A DNA stretch of 64,000 bases. It comes from Proales similis. Its lineage: Eukaryota; Rotifera; Eurotatoria; Ploima; Proalidae. The translations under genes were made by a program, and so were the position numbers. Each line of letters starts with the position of its first letter. The first letter of the stretch is position 1. The DNA lies in assembly GCA_019059635.1 (NCBI GenBank), contig JAGVRJ010000010.1:1428501-1492500 (forward strand), in the 5' to 3' direction. Of this stretch, positions 33,703-46,100 are shown one piece after another. The notes under the pieces were generated by a model. It saw only the letters and a program-made list of their open reading frames with translations. It had not been told where the DNA came from and did not search any database.

Positions 33703-36565
33703 TTAAATCTATTTTTATTTCCAACTCAACACCATTTCAAGCGGGATAAGTCGCGGCCGAATTCGCAATCTTTTGCCAATTTGAGTGCGAATTAATTAAT
33801 TGTTAGACCACTGTTACAAAATATAGTTCAATTTTTTTAAGGATCGCTTGTTTAGTATTCAAGCGGAGAGTCTGCTTGTTATCCAAGATTAGCGCCGATT
33901 ACCAGTCAGAATGGCTGTTCGCTTGACTTTGATTGAGAAGAAGCTGGACGGCTCGCAACAAAGCGCAGCCGCCCTAGCGCCTTCGTGTGTGTGTGTGTGC
34001 GTACGAATGCGTTTAAATGAGCATCGAGCGGACAGGTTGGCCGTAACCCGATAAGTCCAACAGACTCAATCGGGTCAAGCGTCAACGTCATAAAGTGGTT
34101 AAACTACGCGCCAAATCTAATCTCATGCAGGCACGATTTAAGAGGACACAAGAGAGCGCAAGTTCTTGATTAAGAGCAAATGAGGAGACTCGCCATCTTT
34201 CGCTTGATTAAAATTTGAAGAGTCGTTCAAACCGCTGGGCGTGACTTCTGCTTTTGATTTCTTTACGCGAACTTGATCCTCATTTTTACGACAAAAAAAA
34301 ACGCGATTACCTTTTCTCTTGGCTCCCTCTCTCTCTCTTTCAAAGATCGACTTGATTTGATTTCTTAGTGTGTCTAAATATGAGTGTAAGCGAACGAGCG
34401 AGCAGTCCAACGGTAAGAGCTAATTTTCGATAGATGGCTCGTTCGTCGACGCTCGTTTGTCCATGCCTCAAGTAAATTAGCTCGCGTGGGACGTCGAAGC
34501 CCAAAACGAGCTTGTTTCGTAAGGTTACGCGAGCGAGAGGCTAAGAGACAGAGGCACAGAGAGAGAGAGAGAGAGAGGGAGCCAAGCAAACGGCGCCACT
34601 CAGTCGCGCGGTAAGGTGCTGGTGTTAATTGAAATCGAGCCTAGGCCGGTTAAAGCTACTAAGCCCTGCTTAAATATGGATTGATCAGCTAGTAATCGGA
34701 TACGACCGATTGGCTCCCTTGTGTTGCAGCTAAGAGTGAGCGAGAGGCAGCCCTTGTGGTTGTATAAGAGAGAAGGCAAGAGAGAGAGAGAAGAGCTGAA
34801 GGTGAGAAAAGGCGAGAGGATTGAGGAGATGGACGCTAGGCAGCCTCTGGTCGATGGTCAGTGCTTAGTCAACGGGCCGCGCCCATCTCACCGAGCGCGG
34901 TATAACCCTGTTTGGCTTGTGTGCCTCTTGTTCGATTGTCAAACGAGCGAATGTTTGATTTGTGACAATTAAGCGCCTCTGTACATTCATAAGGGGAAAG
35001 GAGAGGGAAACTGCAAAACGGGCGAGAGAATTAATTGGCGCGAATGAGCGAAGGCCGCCGCTCTCAACAACTGACTTGTAATTTGGTCAAGCAAACAATA
35101 CACACGTTCAACTAGACAGATGACTGCATCTCTAATCCGAGCAGCTGTGTTTGAATCGAAACATGCATGTTGATGACCTATTGTGCATCGGTCGTCGAAT
35201 GGTCAGGGTCTAATCCAAGCGAGAAGAGCAGATAGAGAGAGACAGACAGGGACAAGCAAGAAAAATACAAGAGAACATCAATCTAGAACGTACGAGCGTT
35301 GAGTTTCTAGGACGATGGCCAGAACAACAGATAGCCGCGACCAAACATCAACGAGCCAGAGATCAAGAGCCATCAAGAGGCAAAGCACTATTTTCGGACA
35401 ACATGCGTCGAGCTGCTTTTTGTGAGCCGGCGAATCGACCGCAGTCTCTGTCATCCATCAACGCATCGCATAATCTTCTTGTCTCCCAATCTGGCCTAAT
35501 CTTCTTGTTTTTCTTTATTTGATCTCGTTCGGTGTCCGCATCGTGTCGTATCACTTCACTGCGTCTCCATTATTCAAATGTGTTCCATCATCGCCCCTAC
35601 GACCTCAACAAAACCGTCGTCATCGTCGTCGTCGTTCTTTCTTTCTTTCTCGGTGTCGGTGTTGTAATTTTCTATTTTAGAACTTGCGCAGTAATTCGGT
35701 CGCTCGCTAAATCAAAATCAGTGGACTCGTTTAATGTTCATCTGGTTCGTCCTAAAGCCGTTGGTGAATTTTGACGATTGACATAATCCGATCTAGTCAC
35801 ACGACTCATCTCATTCTTCTATTTAAAATTTACATTCATCGCGTTAATTTCATTCAGCAAAAAAAAGAGCCAAGCCGAGACACAGAGCGAATGCAAACGA
35901 AAGAGCGTAAATTAAAGCGAGCGATGATGGCAAAAGAGAGAGAGAGAGAGAATGAGAAAATGGAGTCAGGCAACAGCCAATCGGAGATAAATACCTTTAA
36001 ACAAATTTCAATTCACAACCTTTAGGGCTCGAGCCATTTAAAAGAACCCGGAGCTCTATTTTATGCAATGCACATGTCATCGAGGGTAATTAAATACACT
36101 CGCTCATTGCTCCATGCAAAAGAGACACACTCACATTTGAGCTCTGGCTGAGCTGCAAAGCCATCCATCAACGCCAAGAGTGCCATCGCAACAACAATAG
36201 CACGAGTTGGCTTGGGCAAGGCCAATAGCTAATGCCAGTCATGTATGAGCGCTACCATGTGAGTTCTACTATTACTCGCCGGTTTATCTCAACACACTAG
36301 TCGCTCTTTGGTTTTGCCGCATGGCTTGCGCTATCAGATGATTTAACGGTGGCGGCGCTTATCGCCACATACTCGCAATCAAGCATTTAATTTTAGGCCA
36401 GAGCGATTCTCTCATTTACTCTAGTACGCACACGCTCGCGCACAAACTCAAGCTCGGTCTAAAATAGACCGTCGGTCAACAAATCTAAAAAGAAACTAGC
36501 GCGCGGCCACGTTTAGATTTAAATATTTCGACGGTCTGAATGAGAATCGGCGGCTGCCAAGCAAA

Positions 36566-36883
36566 ATGTACAAGTTCGTGCGGCAGTTCAAATCAGTAAA
36601 CAGCAATGGAAGAAAGAAAACGGACGACAATCAAGAGAACAGTGCAACGGACAACCAGAGCAGCCGCGAGGAGGAGAAGGCAGCAAAAGCGAACGAATCT
36701 TGCGAGAGCCGTCGAACAAGAAGCTCAACGCCGGTGGTCAGAATCAAGTCGAATGCTCGCAGTCGACCGCTCTCAGCCGGTAAGCTAAATTACATCTCTA
36801 CTCGACCTATTTGCGCTAAATTTGAAATGTCAGCCGAACGGGCCTGTACGAGGAGATCGCGAACGCTAAGCCAACCGTCCAAA
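36566..36883 (+). CDS. Putative 5' coding exons of giant disordered gene 1
   Basis: ATG 36566 has a good context (CAAAATGT) and opens MYKFVRQFKSVNSNGRKK, a basic stretch followed by an acidic/Ser/Arg-rich sequence. A typical 54-nt GT-AG intron (36780-36833) splits it into exons 36566-36779 and 36834-36883. The second exon ends phase 0 at AAA|GTAAAC, which matches the phase-0 acceptor of the giant exon at 40127. Together the two exons add 88 codons. The link across a 3.2-kb intron is inferred from phase, strand and lack of another partner; RNA evidence would be needed. An alternative is a separate short gene ending at 36964. Confidence 0.45.
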
Positions 36884-39800
36884 GTAAACTTCATCTCTAT
36901 TCTATGCTCATTTGATGGCTCTGCTATCCATCTCATTCTCTTCTTTCTCTTTTTATTTACTTGACGTGGTGTGCGAGTTTTGTATGTTGTCAAGCTTTGC
37001 TTCAATCTCTGCATTGTTTAGTTTGACACACTGGTCAAGTGCCTGATTGTGTCCTCTCTCTCTCTCTCTCTCTCATTCTTTCGGCATTCGTTCTAATTAA
37101 ATTCGGTCGCAAGCTTTTCATCTTACACGCCCCTCCATCCTTGGCATGCTAGTACTATGCTTGGTTGGTGCCCGCCAGCAGCCTACAAAATTAAATATTC
37201 AAGCTCAACCTGACAAGCAGACAAGAAGCGAGAAAGAGAGGCGAGCAGTAGAGGCTAAGAGCTCATCATGAGCGGAGATGAGCACCGATTGAGAAGAGTG
37301 CTCATTAATCGTTTATTTTAATCAATTTAGTTGGCCAGGACGGTGCTCGCGGCCACGCTCGGCTGGAGCCAAATTGAATAGAGAATGCGACCTGATTGTG
37401 CGAGGGGCCTGCTCTGTGAGCCACTTGTGTGACTCGGAAATCAAAGCAATTGTTGGTTAATGGGCCAGCCATTGATAGTTCAAGGTGAAGTAAATGCGAT
37501 GGTGAAGCGCCTATCTGATACTAGGATCAGTGATACTCGAAAGCGGCCATCAGCGACACCATTCCTCTCCGTGCGCGACTCATTCTCTCTGTCTCTAGCA
37601 CGCTTTCTCGTCCCAGTTCTCGGTTTCCTAATTGTTCTCTGAATCGGCAATTTAGTTCTGGTCTAGATTTTCGATGAGAATGTTGATGATCGATTTTAGC
37701 CTCAATCGTATTTCGCCTCTATTTTGTATGTGCGTCTTCCTTTGTTTTATGTTTTTGTTGGCATTATTTTTCTATATTACAATATCCAGATTTGCATGAA
37801 TACGCAATTTGCCCGGTTCCTCTCAAATGCAGGTGTTTGTCGTGCCAATGCCGTTCTGCTGGCCAGGTGAAGCTTGTGCGTGACGCAATCGAGTGCCAAA
37901 AACGAGCCTTTTAAATCCTCTGCCGAGCTCTCCGTCTGCCTGCTTTACCCTCGTTCTGCCTTTTGCTCTCCCTCTCATCTCTCTCTTGCTCGCTCGCTCT
38001 CTCTCTCTTAAATATGAATTTTTTGTTTTGACGATTTATTTGTTCACACTGAGCAGCGAGCTCAGGTGAGTGCGCTATTTGAACTCCAATTGCGTGAGTT
38101 GACATTTGCCCTATACAACTCGAATGAGTGCCCTTGGAACGTCGATTCGGCAACCAAATTACTATAGTATGCAATGAGCGCTCTTTCCTATTTTGTTTTG
38201 GCCCACGCAAGTGATGTGTGTGTGTGTTTGGGAGCGTTTGAATGGACGAATAGATAGAAGGAATTCAGCATTTCTCTTCACTCTTGTTTACGACCGGTCA
38301 TGAGGCAAATACTCTATTTGACATCGCACTCACTTGATGGCCAGCTTGTCCCATTGAGCATCGCACTGAGCGTGAAAGAACAATAAACGCGAAATGTTTG
38401 CATTCGCGCGAGCAATTAGACCGATTCCGCTAATTATCATTCCGAATCATGTAGGCAAGCAGGTCGATGCGATTAGATGCAACATCTGTGTGAGAGTGTG
38501 TGTCGGGAGACTCATTTCTGATTAGAATCGCTCACAACTGCAACCAGCCAACCTTACTGCCCTGCCTTACTGGGTCATAGCTCTCTGAAATTTTATTAAA
38601 TATCGCGTTCATAATTTCATTTAATAGATTTCGAATTGACTCGATATTTTCCGAGCAATTAGGGCCAGCCCTTCTTTTCTCTTTTTGTCTCCCCTCTCTT
38701 TTATTATTTATTTCACAGAGGCAGTTAAATTCAATTAGACTAAATGTCAATTAGCTTTGTTTCGTCAAGCCGGTCTGTGCACCTAAAGCATGGGACCTCA
38801 CCTCACCTTACTAGGCGCGCTGGTTGTAACGCGGCGCACACTCGCACAATTGGTTAATCGAGCCACCCAAACTCACAAACGCATGCGAGAACGTCACCAC
38901 CGCTGCGGTGGACATTGTTTGTTTAGAAAAAAATCAGCCAAGAGAGAGAGAGAGGCAAAAATAAAGAACGAGAATAGCCAGAATTGCGGCTTTTAATGCG
39001 GTTCTGAATCAAATTGTTAGGAGAGCGAGCGCACGCTTCTGTGTTTCAATAGAGCCGCAAACGAGTATGTTGCTTCTACTTCGACCACCACTACCACTAT
39101 TATTATTATTCTTAGTGCACTTGTGTCCGAACTCCTTTTGTTCGCATTAAAGGCCTCTGTAAGAAAAATAGTTTCTCATAATCGGTTTTTTTTTGCAACC
39201 AAAAATTGAAAAGAGGCTGCGCGAGTCAAGTGACCGGTCCGAAGATGATGGATGAGCATTGCGTAACGAGCGTCTCTTTATCCCTATCATTCCTCACTCC
39301 AGCGCACTCACTCGTCAATTCCCTCTCTCTCTCTCTCTCTTTCTGGCTCTCTCCTGCTTTTCTCACTCACAAAAAGATCTTGGTTCAGACTTTAAATCTG
39401 CCTCGCTCGTTGTCCTCTTGAATCATGCCCATCTCCGCCGGGTGCATTCAACGCTTTTAGGAGCACCAACACGACCATGATGATCGGTGGCCGTTTATTT
39501 CTTGTAAACAAAAAGCACGCTGCAGCATTGCAAGCAATCACGTATAAGCAAACCTAAAGGTGCTTCATTGTCGTAATTAAGCAGCCAGAATACACTCCTC
39601 TTACGTAATTTAGTCGATCGCGATCGTCGTCATAGTCGTTCATCTTGTTAATTCTTGGCTGCAGCCAGCGCACACCCCGACACGCTCATAATCAGAACAA
39701 ACGATTGTTTGCTTGCGATAAACGTAACTGGCGGGCGAGCGCGCGGTCACTAAGCTTCGTTTAGTCTTTGCCTCATGAGTTGCTTTTTTGTCGTTGTTGT

Positions 39801-40126
39801 TTTCATTTTATATATTTAAATTCGGCCAGCGATCGAGTCCTTCTGAGTGTGTATCGTCTTATCAGGACGTTTTGATGAGTGGCGGCGATAAGCGACGGCG
39901 GTTTATTGTTGTCGTAGTAGTAGTTTGCCGTTTGCTGGCCCTTTCTGGCCTCCCTCTCTCTCTCCTCCGATTTACGTTCACTCTCCTTTCTCCTCTCATT
40001 TCGCTTTATTTTCTTCTTCTCTTTACGATGTCAACGCTCTGTTTTCCTTTATTTCTTCGTCTCTTTTATTTGCGCTTTTAATCAGACTCTCTGATGGATA
40101 AATAACTATTAATTGTTTTATCAAAG
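36884..40126. other. Presumed large intron or intergenic DNA of giant gene 1
   Basis: 3.2 kb with no supportable exon. It contains a CT run (37053-37074), many AG/CT tracts and AT-rich patches (38580-38760). If the 5' exons belong to the giant gene, this is by far the longest intron in the window and a candidate place for enhancers. Confidence 0.4.
37053..37074 (+). repeat. CT dinucleotide microsatellite
   Basis: A nearly pure CT run of about 22 bp within the long noncoding interval. Confidence 0.85.
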
Positions 40127-43100
40127 GTATCGCAAAACGAAAGCGCCCAGATTCAAGAGGCTGTTTCAATAGCTTCACTAAGCGACACATCATCCACACT
40201 CAAGCTGAACATTTCGTCGACAAGCGAAGAAGAGTCGATCGGGGCTTCATCGAACGAAACACTAACGCAGGCCAACGTCAATAATCGAACAAGCGAGAGC
40301 ACCATCAGAGTATTAGAGAGCAACGATGAGAGCAGCGCAAATTTGAATCCAGTGACGCTCACGCTCAATTTCAAATCAAACGACAAGGAAAACTCAAGCA
40401 ACCTCAAACGTCTGTTAGCCTCTCTAGCCCGAGTCCAGGGCCAGGCAAGCATGGTGCAAAGTAGCGCATTGGTGATCGGACGCGAGCCGACTGGTCGGCG
40501 AAAAGACGCTTACTCAGTCAAATCAATCGGCCAGGGCGTCGATGTCCTAAACAATCCGAATCTGTCGGCCGCTCAAAAGGCCGAACGACTAATTCAGCTC
40601 AACAAAGTCAACAACTCTGTTCATCCGCAGCGGGAGAGGAATTTCAAAAGCATACTGAAACTGGCGCACAATTCGTCGCTGACACGACGTGCTCGTCAGC
40701 AGATACTTACTGCGCCCATTGAACGCTCTCTGTCGGTGAACTATTTGTACAACAAGCGGCAGAGCGATCTCAGACGCTTTCAGAACGGCAACATGCTCGA
40801 GATTGAGATGAAGAACCGCATGGGCTTTACAACCGAGGACGTTGACGACATCTATATGCCCAAACAGCTCGACATGTTTGAGAAAAAGCTCAAGGCCTCG
40901 CTCGAGTTGTCCGACGACAGCGAACAAGAAGAAATCAAACTTCGCCGTAAACGTTTCGGTCGAGTGCGGCGCGGGGAGACGCCCAGTCAAGAGGCGCCAA
41001 AGCGATTTAAGTGCGACTTGCAGGCGAACACGATCGTTCGAGTGAGCCATGTGAGCGTAAACAAATACAACGGAGCCGACTTCGTTCAGATGCCTTCTTC
41101 GAACAGCTACCTGAACGAGGCGAAGAGAAAGCTGAACGCGGCCGGCTACATGCAAAATCTTGGCCACAAGCTGCAGTCGTCGGTCAACAATGTGCTGCGG
41201 GCGTCGCAAAATCTCGAAACTAGAAATCGAACTGTGAATAGAAACAACTCCCTGAACGAAGTGTACGATGTTAGACGTGGCCTCATTCGCGCCACTAATA
41301 AATACGAGCTCACCGCGCCCGGCCAGTACGCGCTAAAATCCAAAGCCGAGAGTGTCTACTTGCCGTGGATGTTGCAAAATCAGGCCCGGCTGATGAGCGC
41401 TGATTCGAATGGCGCTGCGTCGCGCGACATTAACAAAGTTAGATTCAAATTGCCCGAGGCTTACGTATCGCAGTATTACTTTGACGAAGAGCGCGACTCG
41501 TTTCGAGCCGCTTGGCCCAAAGAGACCGACTCGGATGTGAGCATGAGCGACTCGGAGTCGAGCAGCGACGATCCTCGTCCCATAATCCCGGACAAAATCA
41601 ACAAACCGGATCGAAGCTTGAAAAATAAAATACTCAAGACCATAAACCGAAGTCTTCTGTCCACCGAGTTGACCGGCATTGATCTAAAACTCATGCGACT
41701 GAACGACATCCTACGACGGTCTATGAAAAGAGTCGAAAGAGAAGCACTTCAGCGAGAGATAGGCATCATTCGCTCGCTCTCTTGCAGCCAACTTCTCCAG
41801 CTCAGACGCGAAGAGATTCGGCACTCGCTAGGCTTGCTCGACTCGTTCAGCTACGAGGACACGCTCGATTTGGCTTCGCCGCAGATGTTCGAGAAATACA
41901 AACTAAAGCTGGCACTGGCCAGACATCGCTCCGTTTACAGACGAGCGCCTACCGACTACCGGGGTCCTACATGCTCGTTGTCGCCTGTGCGCTATTCTAT
42001 TGAACGAGACCAGCTACTCGAACCTCTGATTACCAGCCCTCCGGCAACCATTCATAGTCCGCCAGTAGAGCGCGCTCTCCAGGCTAGCTCTATTTTTCAT
42101 CAAATAATACAGGAAAAGCTGAACGAAGTCGATCAGCAGATGGTAAACGAAATAAGCGCATCCACGCGGCACAGCGTCAGATTTCGTCAGCCAGTTCAAG
42201 ACTCGGACGAAGAAGAGAGTTCAGAGGGCGCTTCAACTGAACGCGATCAGGACGAGAGCATCTGCTCGAGCCGTTCGGACGACCTGAGCATGAACGATGA
42301 AGAGATGCGCAACTTCGAAATGCGGCCAACTCCGTCGCCTGCGCCGTCGGTCAGAGTCGAGTCAGCGTTCGAAAATCCAGCTCAGCTCGTCTCTGAATTT
42401 TACATCTCGAACATGAACTACGCGATGCGCTACAGCGTTGAGTACGTCCAGCAGGTGGCCAGAGAAATGCGGGAGCGTCGCGAAGAGGCTCAGTTCGCAT
42501 TGAACAAACGTCGCTCCAGAAGCGTTGATCGTTTGTACGACGTGCGCCGCGAACACATTCGTTTCTATGCCGGAGCGCAGCAGATTGGACACGCCAGCTT
42601 CACCACCGACGATATACAGGACTTGTACATGCCTTGGGCGTTAGATAACTACAAACGAAAGATCACCGTCGAGCTTGAGCGGCGTCGACGTCGTGCGCCC
42701 AATGATCTAGCCTCAACTCCAGCACCGCAGGTGCTCCTCGACGACCTGGACGTGTTTATAATTAAACGAACACGATGCAGCATCGAGCCGCAGGAGCCGT
42801 TCGCCAGAGCAGTCGAATCGTTTCAGCCAACTATCGAGCACTTGCCACGGCCAGTCAGCGTCGATCAAATTGATGATGCCTCAATGCTCTCCATTTCGTC
42901 CAGCAGCTTGAGCAACATAAATCTGGATCAATTTGAGCCCCATTCAACTCCGCTACATGAACAAAATGTGCCCTGTCTCAGCCAAGCCCTCCAAAACCGA
43001 CAACAGCCACTCGGCCTTAATCATCCGACCGCGTTGACGCATCCACCCATGTTCTATCCGGGCCCTGCAAAACTGTCGCGTGTAATTATCAGAGAGAAAA

Positions 43101-46100
43101 TTCCGCCGGTGGAGAAGGCATTCGAAACATTGGTTGGCGACGACAGCCGTCAAAGTTCGCTTGTTATTCAGCATCCACCAGAGTTGAGTGTGAGATCAGA
43201 AGCGCCGCCTGAAATCCAGCCGATCTCGGCTCGCGTGCAAACAGTCCACTCTGAACTGCACACGCCGGATAGTGTAATCGGTAGTCGCTTGACCGCCATA
43301 AAGTCGACGCCGGATAAGCCAGGTCACGAGCAGCTTGTCCCTCAGGTCGCTCGAGCGACTATTCAAACACAATTTCCGATCCCGACAGTGAATTCGTCGA
43401 TTATTTACTCGTATGAAAATGCGGCCGATGATCGAATTGAGCCAGCAAGCGAAGAGCAAGCAGTCAGCCGCAGAGTAATGAACAGCCTCGCCGAGCCGGC
43501 CAAATCGCCCGAATCCGGCATTCGTATTTTAAATGCGCCAATCAGGAATCAATCGAGCATCAACGAGCACCTGGCCGAGCCGATGAAAGTAGACGCTGTT
43601 GCCACCCCAATGACAATAGTCAGTGGTCTTAAGAACACAGCGCACACACCGACGGATGCAAGTGAGCGGGTCGACAGCAGATTGGTGCCCGTTGATGTCA
43701 ACTTGGGCAGAGAATCGATCGGCGAAATGAAAATGGAGAGCGCAGGCGAAATCGGGCCCGCTAAGCCAGAAATGAGTGCGGCCAAGCCGATCGTTCAGAC
43801 ACCGAGCGAACTCGAACAAATGAAGCCGCTGAGAAAGAACACGACTGAGCCGAAGCGATCAGCCGAATGGACTATGCGGCGTGTATTTAGCTTGGCCGAC
43901 ACAGACAACAGCCTCAGACGACAAGAGCAGACACAAGAGCTGTTGGTTCCACCGCCGCCTGAATTCCAGCAGCTTGAAACACTCATTTATGATGAGCCGG
44001 ATCCGATGCTGATGGCCGAGCAATCAGTGCCGGCTGTTTATAGTCTAGCACGCTCAGACAAAGCCAGCGGAGTCGAGCGAGAGGCAAGCGAGATTCCAGT
44101 CGAATCGATCAGCGAGGACAGCGCAATTGAGAAAAGCGAACTGACTCGATTGAGCGCCGATCGGCCGCATATCAGCCAGAGTCTATCGCTGAGCGCCGCT
44201 CGACTTGGAAGCATTCACGAGGAAGAGAATGCGAGCATGAGCGCTACGATCGAGCCAAGAGACGAGCCGCTTGCCTCATGCAGCATGGTCTCAATTGAGC
44301 CATTCTCACTTGATTCGGCCCGAGGCGAAAGTGTTCAGATTTACCACTTTGCCCAGGAGAGTCTGGACGATCTAGGACTGAGCGCAGGAATAGAACAGCT
44401 GGCCGAGAACGTGCACTTGGAAAGCGCAAAGCAGGCGACCGTCTTGGCCGAAACTGTTCGCCCTGACCAATTGAGAAGAGAACAAACTAACCAGCAGCTT
44501 CAACTCGGTTCAATTGAACGAGCAGCTGACAATCCCGCTCAAGCCTACAGTTTCATTACAACTCGACCAGACTCGGACAGTGTGGCTGTTGTTACCGAGC
44601 CGTTGCATGTCTCCACTGTCAAAGTTAAAAGCGAGCCGATTTTCAGTGTCGCCGAAGTGAGGAGCGAACCGGATCGAATGGATCAATATGCTCATCAGCA
44701 CGACGACGACGACGACGAGCAAAAGATACGAAGTAATTTGTTACAACAATCAATCAAAACGGAAGCAGCAGCCAAAGCGGATGAGACCGCGCTAAGTCAA
44801 GCCGCCACCATTCTTGCCCGCGCCGCTCAGAGCCAAGAGGGACAAGAAGAGCAATGCGATGAATTCAATGTCGCAATATGCGGACCGAGTCCAAGCCAAG
44901 TTAGAGTAGAAGCAGACACCGGCGAAGTGTCCACTTGGTCTATTCCTATCTCGCCCCCTTTGGCAGCCGCATTCGGTGAGTTGGCTCTTTTTCAAGCATT
45001 CTACTTAAGTCGAATGCAATGATAATGTGAATTTAGGTCGAGTGGAAGAGATTGTCGGAGAGACGAGCGATGAGCTGGACGAGGATGGCCAAGTGGCCGA
45101 ACTTCAGCTTCGGCCCAGACTCGAGACCCGATCGAGCGAAACTGCTGGAGCTGCTCGTGAAGACCGCACACTAGTGCTCAATCAGCCAATGAGTGGTCAA
45201 GTCGAACTTGAACAAACGCAGAGATGGACGCCTGCGCCGATTGAAATCGAACGACTAATTCATCAGCGAGAAAAAGACGAGCTGATCGAGCAGATAAGCG
45301 ATTCGACTGAGGCCACTGCACTCAACGCGCCCATTCAAAAAATCGAACAATTCAACCCCGAGCAACTCAGAGTGCTCATAGAGGCGCCATCACTCACAGA
45401 AGCAGCCCAGCCGCTGGTTGAACCTTCAAATGCAAAGGTAGGTGCCGTTTTTAATACGGTCCTGAACATGGCATCCACAAACACGAGCAATGAGTCTCAA
45501 ACTCGAGCCCCGGAGTTTGAGAGTCAAACGCAACACGAGCTGGCTGAAAAGGTTTCGATTGAGCCCGATCAAGTCACAGAGTCGGTTCGTCCATCTCTGG
45601 TCGTTCCATTCGTTTCACTCGAGTCCAATGAGGTTCAAAATTGCCAGAGTTTGATCCAAGATGATGAATTGTCGAATATCGAGCAAAAATGTCAACTCGA
45701 AGATGTGGCAAACACGTCGCTCGTTGAATCCACTCTGGAATCCGAGTTCGTTCAGAGTCGCGTGAAAGAGTCGATTATTGTCGACGAGCGATGCACTCGT
45801 CATGTAGAGTTCTCGTCGGTCGAAATCGAGAGACCGATGAGCCTCAGGGAGCCGAACGAGTTGATTGAAGCAATCGAACTGTCATCCGCTCAGATAGTGA
45901 ATCGTCCATGCATCGTCGAGGAGACGAACCAAGAGCAAGCTGATCCGATCGGCGCCAATCAGATCGACGATGAGTTCTCGACTAGCCAGGCAGCGTGTTG
46001 GATACGCGAAGCTAATCCGCTATTGAGCCGCATAAGGCCACAAGCATCTGCTGCCGACTCGACTCTTTGCCTCAACGCGCCTCAATTAAGCGAATTGTTG

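Larger units (their letters stand above)
33093..36565. other. Long noncoding interval before the first giant gene
   Basis: Nearly 3.5 kb without a supportable gene, in a window where most gaps are under 1 kb. The HTH-BEN transcript probably ends near AATAAA at 33697-33702. The rest is rich in short AG/CT tracts (for example 34557-34577) and has only short, compositionally biased open frames. It may hold promoter, 5' UTR or enhancer sequence for the downstream gene; nothing specific can be shown by eye. Confidence 0.4.

Noticed and set aside
36834-36883. Alternative frame of the small exon reading TGLYEEIANAKPTVQ
   Set aside because: Attractive as a peptide, but its phase does not fit the upstream donor at 36780, whereas the other frame joins both upstream exon and giant exon without a break.
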